From an uncultured Eubacteriales bacterium (GTDB taxonomy: Bacteria > Bacillota > Clostridia > Oscillospirales > Acutalibacteraceae): DNA of 13,111 nucleotides. The stretch spans positions 1 to 13,111 of the forward strand of contig CAKSYX010000040.1 of the NCBI GenBank assembly GCA_934525065.1, read 5' to 3'. The notes under the pieces were generated by a model that made no database searches, had not been told where the DNA came from, and saw only the letters and a program-made list of their open reading frames with translations. The translations under genes and the position numbers were made by a program. This document shows, in pieces, positions 1 through 6,122 of this stretch (position 1 is the first letter of the stretch; every line of letters begins with the position of its first letter).

Positions 1-166
1 CTATCCCCCATTATTTATAAATGATAATTAGATATTATCCTGTAATTTATCCAATTTTAATTATACTCCCCAAATCAAAAAATTCAACAAAAAATGCAAA
101 AATACATAAAATTATGTCAAAACTGCAGAAATAATTTAATATAATCTATAGAAGTTGGTAGAATGA
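1..166. other. AT-rich non-coding edge of element remnant
   Basis: This stretch is markedly richer in A+T than the rest of the window and contains no convincing coding frame. Stops in the frame of the following pseudogene (TAG at 149-151, TGA at 164-166) mark where readable homology fades. The codons between them (Lys-Leu-Val-Glu) could still be part of the decayed gene. I see no tRNA, repeat or attachment-site signature here. It is probably the eroded left part of the mobile-element remnant described next. Confidence 0.4.
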
Positions 167-685
167 GGAATAAATATAGATGTCGTTTCTGCCTTCATTA
201 AAAACGGTACATTCTATCAAAGCGTGCCGATTAATAATATTGTTTTTATCGGTTTCAATGAAAATAACAAACCTAAATATGCCGACATGAGAGGCACGTA
301 TACGTATCGTTACGTCGCTGATGCGTGCGGAAGTTACAAAGCCTTTCCTTTCCAACCGGCAAATAAATAGAATACAAACATTCATATTTTTGAAGGCACA
401 ATAGATTTATTATCATATGTCACGCTTCTTTACGAGCAAGGTTCTGATTTGAAAAGTCAGAACCTTGTTTTGTTGTTAGGCGAATATAAATCACCGAAAG
501 ATGTAAAGCATTTCCGGTTGTCCGCAGCATTAGTAAAGATTCTGGAAAGCAATACGAAGATTAAACCTGTTCACCTTAATTTGACTAATGACCTTGCAAG
601 ATAAAAATCTGCAGATGATATCAGTGAGTTATTGGAAGCGCAATATGAAGTGAAAAATGTTTTGTCCCTGTTAGAAAAGATGTAA
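167..685 (+). pseudogene. Decayed DUF3991/TOPRIM domain gene
   Basis: One continuous plus-strand frame reads as the C-terminal part of a DUF3991 plus TOPRIM protein, a family common on clostridial conjugative and mobilisable elements, where it is thought to act in DNA processing. The first block carries the DUF3991 pattern: GINIDVVSAFIKNGTFYQS, then NIVFIGFNENNKPKYADMRG, then a GSYK where the family usually has GSDK. After TAG (368-370) the same frame continues with a TOPRIM start, IFEGTIDLLSYVTLL, keeping the catalytic-type Glu. Next come LVLLLGEY and LNLTNDLAR, where family members normally have L-x-LDND-x-AGR, so an acidic metal-binding position is lost. TAA (602-604) interrupts again, then the final helix reads to TAA at 683-685. 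A TGA (164-166) sits just before the block, at a position that could once have been CGA (Arg before Gly-Ile). There is no usable start codon and the N-terminal half is missing. Two internal stops plus lost motif residues make it non-functional. Family assignment is from recognised motifs, not a search. Confidence 0.8.
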
Positions 686-731
686 ACGTTTATTTTCATT
701 ACACATAAAAATTGCCATATAAAAACCACGG

Positions 732-739
732 AAAGGAGG
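732..739 (+). promoter_or_regulatory. Strong ribosome binding site
   Basis: AAAGGAGG lies 7 bases before the ATG at 747. It is a near-perfect Shine-Dalgarno and fixes the start of the small ORF, which is otherwise surrounded by decayed sequence. Confidence 0.75.
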
Positions 740-746
740 TTTAAAG

Positions 747-1037
747 ATGAAAAAGTACAACGTAACCATTACAGAAACGCTCAAAAAGACAGTCGAAGTC
801 GAAGCAGGAAGTCAGGAAGAAGCCGAACAAAAAATAGCCGATGATTGGTACAAAGGCGAGCATATTCTCGATGCAGATAACTTCACAGAAGTCAACTTTG
901 AAGCCGAAGAAAAAGCGCCGGAAAAGATGAGAATTGTTTTGCTTGAACCCAATAAAACGGCAAAAGTAGCCGAGATAGGAACAGAACTTGAGGATTTACA
1001 AAAGGTGGTTGGTGGTTTAATCGAACCCGCATATTAG
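747..1037 (+). CDS. DpnD/PcfM-like protein with truncated DUF3846
   Basis: A 96-residue protein with two recognisable parts. Residues 1 to about 53 (MKKYNVTITETLKKTVEVEA, then EEAEQKIADDWYKGEHILDADNF) match the DpnD/PcfM small-protein pattern found on conjugative plasmids and integrative elements of Firmicutes. From about residue 61 (MRIVLLEPNKTAKVAEI, then LEDLQKVVGGLIEPAY) it reads like the beginning of a DUF3846 protein. That domain normally continues after 'GGLIE-x-x-Y' with a PF-x-D-x-x-ALVCNEEG-type stretch, which is absent: the frame stops right after Tyr. The product is therefore a domain fusion whose second domain is cut to about 36 residues. No function is established for either domain that I can state with confidence. 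With the decayed TOPRIM gene just upstream, it marks the remnant of a conjugative element. It may still be translated because the ribosome binding site and frame are intact. Confidence 0.7.
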   Translation: MKKYNVTITETLKKTVEVEAGSQEEAEQKIADDWYKGEHILDADNFTEVNFEAEEKAPEKMRIVLLEPNKTAKVAEIGTELEDLQKVVGGLIEPAY

Positions 1038-1071
1038 GCATAGTAACACGCTCCAATGCATGTTCTTTTGG

Positions 1072-1103
1072 TTGACAACTAAGCGTAAACGCTCGCTTGT
1101 CAA
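1072..1103. repeat. Imperfect inverted repeat
   Basis: TTGACAA (1072-1078) and TTGTCAA (1097-1103) are perfect inverted copies. Three mismatched positions follow, then AGCG/CGCT pair around a TAAA loop. It could be a recombinase- or repressor-type site or a plain hairpin. I cannot tell which. Confidence 0.4.
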
Positions 1104-1121
1104 TTTGGCCTGTAAACACAT

Positions 1122-1176
1122 AACCGGACACCAATTTTGATACAATGCGTATTTTGATTGGTGTCCGGTTTCTTTT
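1122..1176 (+). terminator. Intrinsic-terminator-like hairpin after the small ORF
   Basis: AACCGGACACCAAT (1122-1135) pairs perfectly with ATTGGTGTCCGGTT (1157-1170), a 14-bp stem with a 21-base loop, followed by TCTTTTT. It lies 85 bases after the stop of the DpnD/PcfM-like ORF and would end plus-strand transcription. The loop is long for a terminator, so an element-end structure is an alternative. Confidence 0.6.
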
Positions 1177-1275
1177 TGCAGAAGTCCCTATTTGCAAGGG
1201 CTTTCATATACCTTTTAACGAAAGCAGGCTCTACGGTATGTGAATTAACACAATTAAACGTCGTGCAAAAACTAA

Positions 1276-1313
1276 AAACCGCCCCAAGCTTTATTCGCAG
1301 CTTGGGGCGGTTT
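1276..1313 (-). terminator. Strong intrinsic terminator of the 160-aa gene
   Basis: AAACCGCCCCAAGCT (1276-1290) and AGCTTGGGGCGGTTT (1299-1313) form a perfect GC-rich 15-bp stem with an 8-base loop. Read on the minus strand it is followed by a T-rich run, and it lies 27 bases past the stop of the minus-strand gene. Confidence 0.88.
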
Positions 1314-1340
1314 GTAATTTGACAGTCGATGTCTGTGCAG

Positions 1341-1823
1341 TTATTCTTCTTCTGTTTCTTCGTCAGCTTCAGCCTTGAGAATCTCCGTTTGGTTGGTGAA
1401 GAACAAAAGCTCATCAATGTTTTTGTCAAAAATCTTTTTGCATGAGGCCGACATGAGCGGCATCATTTTTGACTCAACAACGGTGTTTATGCAGGCAAAG
1501 TCGATGAGAACCTTGACCTGGTTCTTGAAGAACTCATCGTCCTTGTCGGCGAAGAAGGAATCGTCAACATCGCCGATTTTAACGCCGCTCAGCTCCATGT
1601 CATTTTCATAAATGGCACCGTTTTTTTCAAAGCACTTTTGAATGAGCTGTTTCATCTGTTCGATGTTGCCGCTCTTGAGCGCATTTTGAAGTGAGGTGGA
1701 TTTGAGCTTGAAGCGAAAGGAGATCTTTGTCGCTTTGATGACTGAATTTGCAAGCCTTGTCAGTTGCGGATTGATTGCTTCCGGGATGAACGGCTCGCCG
1801 TTCAAAAGGTAAAACTTACTCAT
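1341..1823 (-). CDS. Uncharacterised 160-aa protein
   Basis: I do not recognise this 160-residue protein. It starts at ATG 1823 with GGAGG 8 bases upstream, has its own promoter, a leader hairpin and a strong terminator, so it is clearly a real single-gene unit. It has no signal peptide and no membrane segment, so it is presumably cytoplasmic. It looks alpha-helical and charged: a basic N-terminal half (residues 25-65 with many Lys), a central acidic stretch around residues 80-100 (GDVDDSFFADKDDEFF), and a Glu-rich C-terminus ending in EADEETEEE. The N-terminus, MSKFYLLNGEPFIPEAINPQ, resembles that of small structural or scaffold-type proteins in phage-like loci, but that is only an impression and no neighbour supports it. 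The gene adjoins the mobile-element scar but has chromosomal base composition. Confidence 0.8.
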   Translation of the reverse strand: MSKFYLLNGEPFIPEAINPQLTRLANSVIKATKISFRFKLKSTSLQNALKSGNIEQMKQLIQKCFEKNGAIYENDMELSGVKIGDVDDSFFADKDDEFFKNQVKVLIDFACINTVVESKMMPLMSASCKKIFDKNIDELLFFTNQTEILKAEADEETEEE

Positions 1824-1841
1824 TTTTCTATCCTCCGGTTG

Positions 1842-1873
1842 AGCCGAGTTGATTGAATTTGACTTACTCGGCT
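1842..1873 (-). promoter_or_regulatory. Leader hairpin next to the Shine-Dalgarno
   Basis: AGCCGAGT (1842-1849) and ACTCGGCT (1866-1873) are perfect inverted copies, an 8-bp stem with a 16-base loop. On the minus-strand transcript the hairpin ends three to four bases before the CCGGAGG ribosome binding site of the 160-aa gene. It could affect translation or transcript stability, or be a protein-binding palindrome. It has no U-tract, so it is not a terminator. Confidence 0.55.
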
Positions 1874-1893
1874 TATGATTTTTTCCGTCAGCT

Positions 1894-1922
1894 ATTCTAC
1901 CACATTAAAATTCAAAATTCAA
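1894..1922 (-). promoter_or_regulatory. Sigma-A-type promoter for the 160-aa gene
   Basis: On the minus strand TTGAAT (1922-1917) and TAGAAT (1899-1894) are separated by exactly 17 bases, upstream of the leader hairpin and the start at 1823. Confidence 0.6.
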
Positions 1923-2097
1923 TCTCAATTAAAAAACTTTCGGCAGCCTGTTTTGAGCACCGACCGGCGCATTTATTCAATACCGCGCATCTGTAAAAAG
2001 TTTATTGGGCACAGGGTGCTCTTAAGCTTGGATCGACCGGATCCGATCGCTCATTTTTCAGCAGCATTTTATTCAGAAATCAGCGTGGTATGACCGA
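1923..2097. other. Intergenic region between divergent genes
   Basis: Between the two divergent promoters I see no gene. There is a widely spaced inverted repeat, GAGCACC (1955-1961) and GGTGCTC (2015-2021), and a GATC-rich patch at 2030-2049. Neither has a clear role. Confidence 0.35.
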
Positions 2098-2126
2098 TTG
2101 ACAAAACCGGCGCGCAGATGTAAAAT
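2098..2126 (+). promoter_or_regulatory. Promoter of yqeG and the EamA transporter
   Basis: TTGACA (2098-2103), a 17-base spacer and TAAAAT (2121-2126) form a near-consensus sigma-A promoter. The predicted transcript starts about 25 bases before the ATG at 2157, and GGGAGGG (2146-2152) provides the ribosome binding site. Confidence 0.82.
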
Positions 2127-2156
2127 ACAAAAAGATTTTGCTCACGGGAGGGTACT

Positions 2157-2636
2157 ATGCCGAAGATTTTTGAGCCTGACGAATATGTGAAAAGCGTTTT
2201 TGAAATTAACTTTGAAAAACTCTATGAAAACGGTTTTCGCGGTCTGATGTTTGACATAGACAACACTCTCGTTCCCCAGGACGAGGACGCAACAGAGCCT
2301 GTTAAAGCACTTTTTGAAAAGCTTTCTGCCCTCGGATTCAGAACAGTCATTCTTTCAAACAACAGCGAAGAGCGGGTGAGCCGCTTTGCAAGGGAAATTC
2401 CGGTGTTGTATCGCAGTCGTGCACGAAAGCCCCTAAAACGCGGATATAAACGTGCTCTGGCACTTTTAAAAATGGAAAGGGAACAAGCTGCTTTCATTGG
2501 TGACAGGGTCATGACGGACATTTTCGGCGCAAAACGCGCAGGTATATACTGCATTCTTGTTGAGTACATCAGAAAAAACGGCGAAAAGCCGAATCTGCTC
2601 AGAAAAATTGAAAACAGGCTGTATAAAAGACCGTGA
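2157..2636 (+). CDS. yqeG: YqeG-family HAD IIIA-type phosphatase
   Basis: A 159-residue cytoplasmic HAD-superfamily phosphatase of the YqeG type. Motif I is MFDIDNTLVP, with the nucleophile and acid/base Asp at residues 33 and 35. Motif II is the Ser-Asn of VILSNNS (residues 67-68). The conserved Lys is in KP at 91-92. The metal-binding motif is IGDRVMTDIFGA, with Asp116 and Asp121. The length matches the family (about 160-180) and all catalytic residues are present, so it should be active. The physiological substrate of this family is not well established and I do not assign one. The start is secured by GGGAGGG four bases before the ATG. It is the first gene of a two-gene unit with the EamA transporter 26 bases downstream, transcribed from the promoter at 2098-2126. 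Confidence 0.9.
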   Translation: MPKIFEPDEYVKSVFEINFEKLYENGFRGLMFDIDNTLVPQDEDATEPVKALFEKLSALGFRTVILSNNSEERVSRFAREIPVLYRSRARKPLKRGYKRALALLKMEREQAAFIGDRVMTDIFGAKRAGIYCILVEYIRKNGEKPNLLRKIENRLYKRP

Positions 2637-2662
2637 GCGGAAAACCGGAAGGATGATTAAAA

Positions 2663-3541
2663 ATGGAAGAACAGGGAAAAGCCTTGACTAAAAAAGAAAA
2701 CCGCCTCGGACGTTTTTTGATGGCGGCCACTGCTATTCTTTGGGGACTTGCCGGTGTGTGCGTTAAATCCATCACATGGAGCTCGTTTTCGCTTATGGCG
2801 GTGCGAAGCTTTATTTCCCTTATAATGCTCGTTGCGGTCAAAAAAAGCTTCAGGGCAAAGCTCACAAAGGCGAACATTTTCGGCGCACTCGCAATGAGTG
2901 CCACGGGAATTCTTTACGTTGAATCAATCAAGCTGACGACCGCCGGAACCGCAATTGTTCTTCAGTACATTGCGCCGATCCTGGTTTTTCTGTATTCCGT
3001 AATTTTTCAAAAGAGGAGGGCGAAGTTTTCCGAGGCGGTCATTACACTTGCCGTTTTCGGAGGCTGTGTTCTTTCGTTTGCAGACAGCCTTGACCCAACG
3101 AGGATCGCCGGCAACATTCTCGGAATTCTATCGGGCATAACCTTTGCCGCGCAGATAATTATTATGAATGCGGAAAACAGCAACAGCGATGACTGCTTGT
3201 ATCTGAGCAATATCATAAGCTTTGCTGTTTGCCTGCCGTTCATGTTCTTTGACAGTGGACTGACCTTTGACAAAAAGAACATAATCTGGGTTCTCATTCT
3301 CGGAGTTTTTCAGTATGGCCTTGCGAACATTCTTTTCAGCCGCGGAATCAAGCGTGTTGACAAGGTTGAAGGCTCGCTCATTTTGACCATAGAGCCTATT
3401 TTCAATCCGATCCCCGTTGCAATTATTTGCGGTGAAAAAATGGGCAGGCTTGCAATTGCCGGCTTTGCAGTTGTTGTTGTGTTCGTCACGCTTTACGGTC
3501 TGCTCCCGGCGATTGAAGAAAGGCTCAAAAAGAAATCGTAA
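2663..3541 (+). CDS. EamA/DMT-family transporter
   Basis: A 292-residue integral membrane protein of the drug/metabolite transporter superfamily with two EamA repeats, roughly residues 14-135 and 150-280, each with about five hydrophobic helices. Recognisable landmarks are ATAILWGLAGVCVK in the first helix, LTTAGTAIVLQYIAPILVFL at the end of repeat one, and EGSLILTIEPIFNPIPVAI followed by GEKMG at the matching place in repeat two. The basic C-terminus (EERLKKKS) should be cytoplasmic. These carriers export or import small metabolites such as amino acids, but the substrate cannot be read from sequence. GGAAGG lies 9 bases before the ATG. It is cotranscribed with yqeG and ends at the terminator at 3610-3651. 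Confidence 0.9.
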   Translation: MEEQGKALTKKENRLGRFLMAATAILWGLAGVCVKSITWSSFSLMAVRSFISLIMLVAVKKSFRAKLTKANIFGALAMSATGILYVESIKLTTAGTAIVLQYIAPILVFLYSVIFQKRRAKFSEAVITLAVFGGCVLSFADSLDPTRIAGNILGILSGITFAAQIIIMNAENSNSDDCLYLSNIISFAVCLPFMFFDSGLTFDKKNIIWVLILGVFQYGLANILFSRGIKRVDKVEGSLILTIEPIFNPIPVAIICGEKMGRLAIAGFAVVVVFVTLYGLLPAIEERLKKKS

Positions 3542-3609
3542 ATCTTTTTTTGTTGCCTTCTGTGCCGAAAATGTTTGCATTCTGAATTTGGAAAACGAAC
3601 TGTAAAAAA

Positions 3610-3651
3610 CAGACTAAAAACCGAGACTCGCTTCAACGAATCTCGGTTTTT
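3610..3651. terminator. Bidirectional terminator, repeat copy 1
   Basis: AAAAACCGAGA...TCTCGGTTTTT forms a stem with A- and T-tracts on both sides, so it can end plus-strand transcription from the EamA gene and minus-strand transcription from the toxin gene. It is 41/42 identical to 4354-4395. The single difference, C at 3627 where the other copy has T, makes a C-A mismatch inside the stem. Confidence 0.85.
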
Positions 3652-3700
3652 CAGTTTCAAATTACACTTATTTTGCGCGCCTTTTTTATAATAGGTAAGC

Positions 3701-4012
3701 TCACTTTCCAAATAAAATTCGCATAAAATTTCGTCTGCCATACAACACACGCACAACAAGCACTGTATCATTTTCTATACGATAAAAAGCCGTATAGTTT
3801 CCGCAAACGAGGAAACGATAATTTGTGTTAAAGTCAACAATTGAATTGAGCGCAGCTCCGGAATTAGGAAAAGCTTTCAACCTGTTAATATGTTCCATAA
3901 TTTTTGCAATTGTTGAATTGGCGGCTTGCTTATTATAAAGTTCGTCTGTAATATACGCTTTTATTTGATGCAAATCATCTATTGCCTTCGGTGAAAATTT
4001 TATCTCAGCCAT
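3701..4012 (-). CDS. RelE/ParE-family toxin
   Basis: A 103-residue protein of the RelE/ParE toxin fold, the toxin of a type II toxin-antitoxin pair. Seen in sequence: the N-terminal beta-alpha start IKFSPKAIDDLHQIKAYI, a central helix ending KAFPNSGAAL, the strand YRFLVCGNYTAFYRIENDTV, and the C-terminal VLYGRRNFMRILFG, the usual 'V-x-YGRRDYMRILFG' ending of this group. RelE members cleave mRNA on the ribosome and ParE members poison DNA gyrase. Short sequence motifs do not settle which, although the ending favours the ParE-like side. It overlaps the antitoxin gene by 8 bases, so translation is coupled. The full length and intact C-terminus suggest an active toxin. Confidence 0.87.
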   Translation of the reverse strand: MAEIKFSPKAIDDLHQIKAYITDELYNKQAANSTIAKIMEHINRLKAFPNSGAALNSIVDFNTNYRFLVCGNYTAFYRIENDTVLVVRVLYGRRNFMRILFGK

Positions 4013-4259
4013 TAGTAACTCCCAACATCTTTTCTACATCGGCAAAATCAGTCCAACCTTTTTCTTTGCCGGATTGCTCGCCTTTTGAGAGCTCTCCCAT
4101 AAGTTTTAATATGGCTTGTGTCTTTTCATATTCTTCCATATCGACAATAGCATATTTTCCTCTGCCGTTTTTAGTAAGGAAGACCGGCTCACCTACGGAT
4201 ATGTCTCGCAATACCTCTGTATAATTTCTTAAATCTGACACAGGTTTAATATTTGGCAT
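4005..4259 (-). CDS. Phd/YefM-family antitoxin
   Basis: An 84-residue antitoxin of the Phd/YefM family. The N-terminal DNA-binding and dimerisation domain is recognisable as IKPVSDLRNYTEVLRDI, EPVFLTKNGRGKYAIVDMEEYEK, followed by a charged, flexible C-terminus (SKGEQSGKEKGWTDFADVEK) expected to wrap around the toxin. It is the first gene of the pair, with the toxin start inside its end. Family members bind their own promoter and repress it, the complex more strongly than antitoxin alone, so autoregulation is expected. A Shine-Dalgarno-like AAAGGAC lies about a dozen bases before the ATG at 4259. The unit is bracketed by the 42-bp repeats. Confidence 0.88.
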   Translation of the reverse strand: MPNIKPVSDLRNYTEVLRDISVGEPVFLTKNGRGKYAIVDMEEYEKTQAILKLMGELSKGEQSGKEKGWTDFADVEKMLGVTNG

Positions 4260-4288
4260 AATACTGCACCGTCCTTTCTGCTGTGTTT

Positions 4289-4317
4289 ATTATATACTAA
4301 TTCTTCGTAAAATACAA
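4289..4317 (-). promoter_or_regulatory. Promoter of the toxin-antitoxin pair
   Basis: On the minus strand TTGTAT (4317-4312), 17 bases, and a perfect TATAAT (4294-4289). It lies between the copy-2 repeat and the antitoxin, so the cassette carries its own promoter. Confidence 0.75.
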
Positions 4318-4353
4318 CATCTGATTTTGTAATTTCATAAACCGGGGTGTAAG

Positions 4354-4395
4354 CAGACTAAAAACCGAGATTCGCTTCAACGAATCTCGGTTTTT
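4354..4395. terminator. Bidirectional terminator, repeat copy 2
   Basis: A perfect 15-bp stem, AAAAACCGAGATTCG (4360-4374 region) against CGAATCTCGGTTTTT (4381-4395), with a CTTCAA loop. It sits 39 bases past the stop of the minus-strand membrane-protein gene and is its terminator. It also shields the downstream toxin-antitoxin unit from read-through. Confidence 0.87.
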
Positions 4396-4433
4396 GAATC
4401 GATTTTCCAGTTTCTCCCTTTCGGGCTGCCATC

Positions 4434-6122
4434 TCATTTCTCGTTCTTTTTGAAGTCTGTGATGAGGCCTCCGGAGCACTCAAGCGTAACAGTGTCTCCC
4501 TCTTTGAGAAGGAGCATTTCCTCATGCTCGGAAGCTTTTGACTTATAAATCTCGCCTTTTTTTGTGATGAGATAAATATAGGTGTTTCCGTCAATGTCAA
4601 TGTAACGGATCGCTTCAATCACTGCGGTGACACTTTTGGTTTCGGCCGTAGGTGTGTCATTCGCGGCAAGGCCGAGCTTTGCACGGTATTTTCTAAGGCA
4701 TTCCTTCTGCGTATCGGCCGTTGCGACGATATTATACTGTTCAACGTTGACGGCGGCATAAAGCTTGACAAGGCCGCCCGAGTCCTTGAGAACCATGATA
4801 TATGTCGGCTTTGAAGCAACGCTTATAAGCGACGGGAAGGATGCCTGATATCCCTTTTCCTGAACCTCGCCCTCTGCGGCGGTCATTGCGGATTTTTCAT
4901 CGGCACCGGCAATGTTGAAATAGTGAGCTTCGCCGGTTCTTTCGTTGGCGAAAAGGAAGCCGATGTTTGAGCTGTCTCCGTTGAGAGAGGTTACACCGGT
5001 ATAGATCCAGATGTCTTGGTCCTTTGAAACGTAGCCGTAATCGCTTGTGGGTACGCTGTCGTCGTCATCGGTAGCTTCATCACCGTTCAGGTAGGTCGTG
5101 ACCTGCTTGCAGCCCTTTTTGCCGATAAGGCTGTTGAGAAAACCGTTCTGATACCTGCCGTACCAGTTATACTGCTCACAGATGAGATCGCCGTCAAAAA
5201 CAACGTCGATCCACTGCGGAATGTCACCAACGTCATATTTTTGTGTCTCGCCCGTAACTGGGTCAAGCGCAACGCAGCCGCTCACTGTCGTTCCGCCAAA
5301 GAGAAAAACGGTTCTTTTATATATCGGAGCGATATAATAGGGCTTTCCGCTTTCGTCAATTTCAAAGTGGACGCTGCCGAGCAAAAGCGTCGGGTACTTG
5401 AGCCAAAGGTGGCGTTCGGCGTTTTCAAAGAAGTATGCCGAGGGAACGTATTTCATCGAGCCGTATCCGGTGAATTCGGCAGACATTGAAACAGGGTCAA
5501 CCGTAACGTAGCCGACAACGCCGCTGTCCTTGTTGTTTATCCACTTGAAAAAGCCTGCGTAGCCGAGAGCGGAAACCTTGACGGGCTTTCCGCGGTAGTC
5601 AATCTGAGTGTAGTCATCCGAAACGTTGAACTGGCTGACCACGTTTGAAAGTGAGCCTATCTCCCTGTCGCCGAGCATTTTTGCGGACGCGGTATCCATC
5701 AGTGCAATTGAATCCGTTCCGACCGATTCGGAAATGTCCTTTGAAAAGTCCGCATCGGTCACTGTCAGAACAGAAGCGTATTTTGACGCGTTGAACACCG
5801 TACTGCCTGCGATGCTCAAAACAATAAAGACCGCAACAAGAAGAACGAGAAGAATGTAGGGCTTGAAATTGACGTTAAACTTGTTGAATTCAACGCGCCT
5901 GCCTTTTTTGGTTCTCCTGGTGATTTTTACCCGACCGAAATCCTTAAAGCCGAGCGCGAGTCTGCGTACCGCAAGAAAAACGGCGAACGTGATTATGATC
6001 ATCAGCCAGAAGCCCCTTGACTTAAGATTAAGCGGAGTCATAAGGCCGAACGTACCGATGAGTACCACAACAGCGGCGGCAAGCAGACCGGCGATAACCG
6101 GCCCGATTCTGAATTTTTTCAT
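4434..6122 (-). CDS. Membrane-anchored protein with large extracytoplasmic domain
   Basis: I cannot name the family of this 562-residue protein. Three hydrophobic segments are visible: residues about 7-28, 36-54 and 88-108. A basic cytoplasmic loop lies between the second and third (KITRRTKKGRRVEFNKFNVN). The remaining 450 residues, after the third helix, should lie outside the membrane. This part is rich in aromatic and Gly/Asp residues with alternating strand-like segments, for example GYVTVDPVSMSAEFTGYG and TVSGCVALDPVTGE, which read like repeated 'substance-of-value' turns in a beta-rich sensor or chaperone-type domain. Its C-terminal 60 residues (VTAVIEAIRYIDIDGNTYIY, LLLKEGDTVTLECSGG) look like a small beta-barrel module. 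Its start overlaps the stop of the acetyltransferase gene by four bases, so the two are translationally coupled. Role in the cell envelope is inferred only from topology and neighbours. Confidence 0.8.
   Translation of the reverse strand: MKKFRIGPVIAGLLAAAVVVLIGTFGLMTPLNLKSRGFWLMIIITFAVFLAVRRLALGFKDFGRVKITRRTKKGRRVEFNKFNVNFKPYILLVLLVAVFIVLSIAGSTVFNASKYASVLTVTDADFSKDISESVGTDSIALMDTASAKMLGDREIGSLSNVVSQFNVSDDYTQIDYRGKPVKVSALGYAGFFKWINNKDSGVVGYVTVDPVSMSAEFTGYGSMKYVPSAYFFENAERHLWLKYPTLLLGSVHFEIDESGKPYYIAPIYKRTVFLFGGTTVSGCVALDPVTGETQKYDVGDIPQWIDVVFDGDLICEQYNWYGRYQNGFLNSLIGKKGCKQVTTYLNGDEATDDDDSVPTSDYGYVSKDQDIWIYTGVTSLNGDSSNIGFLFANERTGEAHYFNIAGADEKSAMTAAEGEVQEKGYQASFPSLISVASKPTYIMVLKDSGGLVKLYAAVNVEQYNIVATADTQKECLRKYRAKLGLAANDTPTAETKSVTAVIEAIRYIDIDGNTYIYLITKKGEIYKSKASEHEEMLLLKEGDTVTLECSGGLITDFKKNEK

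Larger units (their letters stand above)
1038..1340. other. Non-coding junction between element scar and chromosome
   Basis: This 303-base stretch has no convincing gene. It contains an imperfect hairpin (1072-1103), a 14-bp perfect hairpin followed by TCTTTTT (1122-1176), and the terminator of the next minus-strand gene (1276-1313). DUF3846 homology stops at 1037 and ordinary chromosomal sequence begins near 1270, so the breakpoint of the mobile-element deletion probably lies here. Confidence 0.5.
3610..4395. repeat. 42-bp direct repeats flanking the toxin-antitoxin cassette
   Basis: The 42-bp sequence at 3610-3651 recurs at 4354-4395 with one substitution, 744 bp apart, in the same orientation. 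Flanking bases diverge outside the repeat. The repeats bracket exactly one transcription unit, the antitoxin-toxin pair and its promoter. This suggests cassette insertion with duplication of a terminator, or recombination between terminators. Confidence 0.85.

Noticed and set aside
167..685. Stop-codon recoding or suppressor decoding as an explanation for the internal stops
   Set aside because: Other genes here use standard stops, three different stop codons would need recoding, and conserved residues are also lost. Simple decay fits better.
892..1429. Minus-strand ORFs of about 100 residues over the element junction
   Set aside because: They run across the strong terminator or opposite the small plus-strand ORF, lack ribosome binding sites and show no protein-like motifs.
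2024..2044. HindIII-like AAGCTT and BamHI-like GGATCC close together with several GATC sites, resembling a cloning polylinker
   Set aside because: Only two sites in otherwise natural intergenic sequence between two sound promoters. It is most likely chance.
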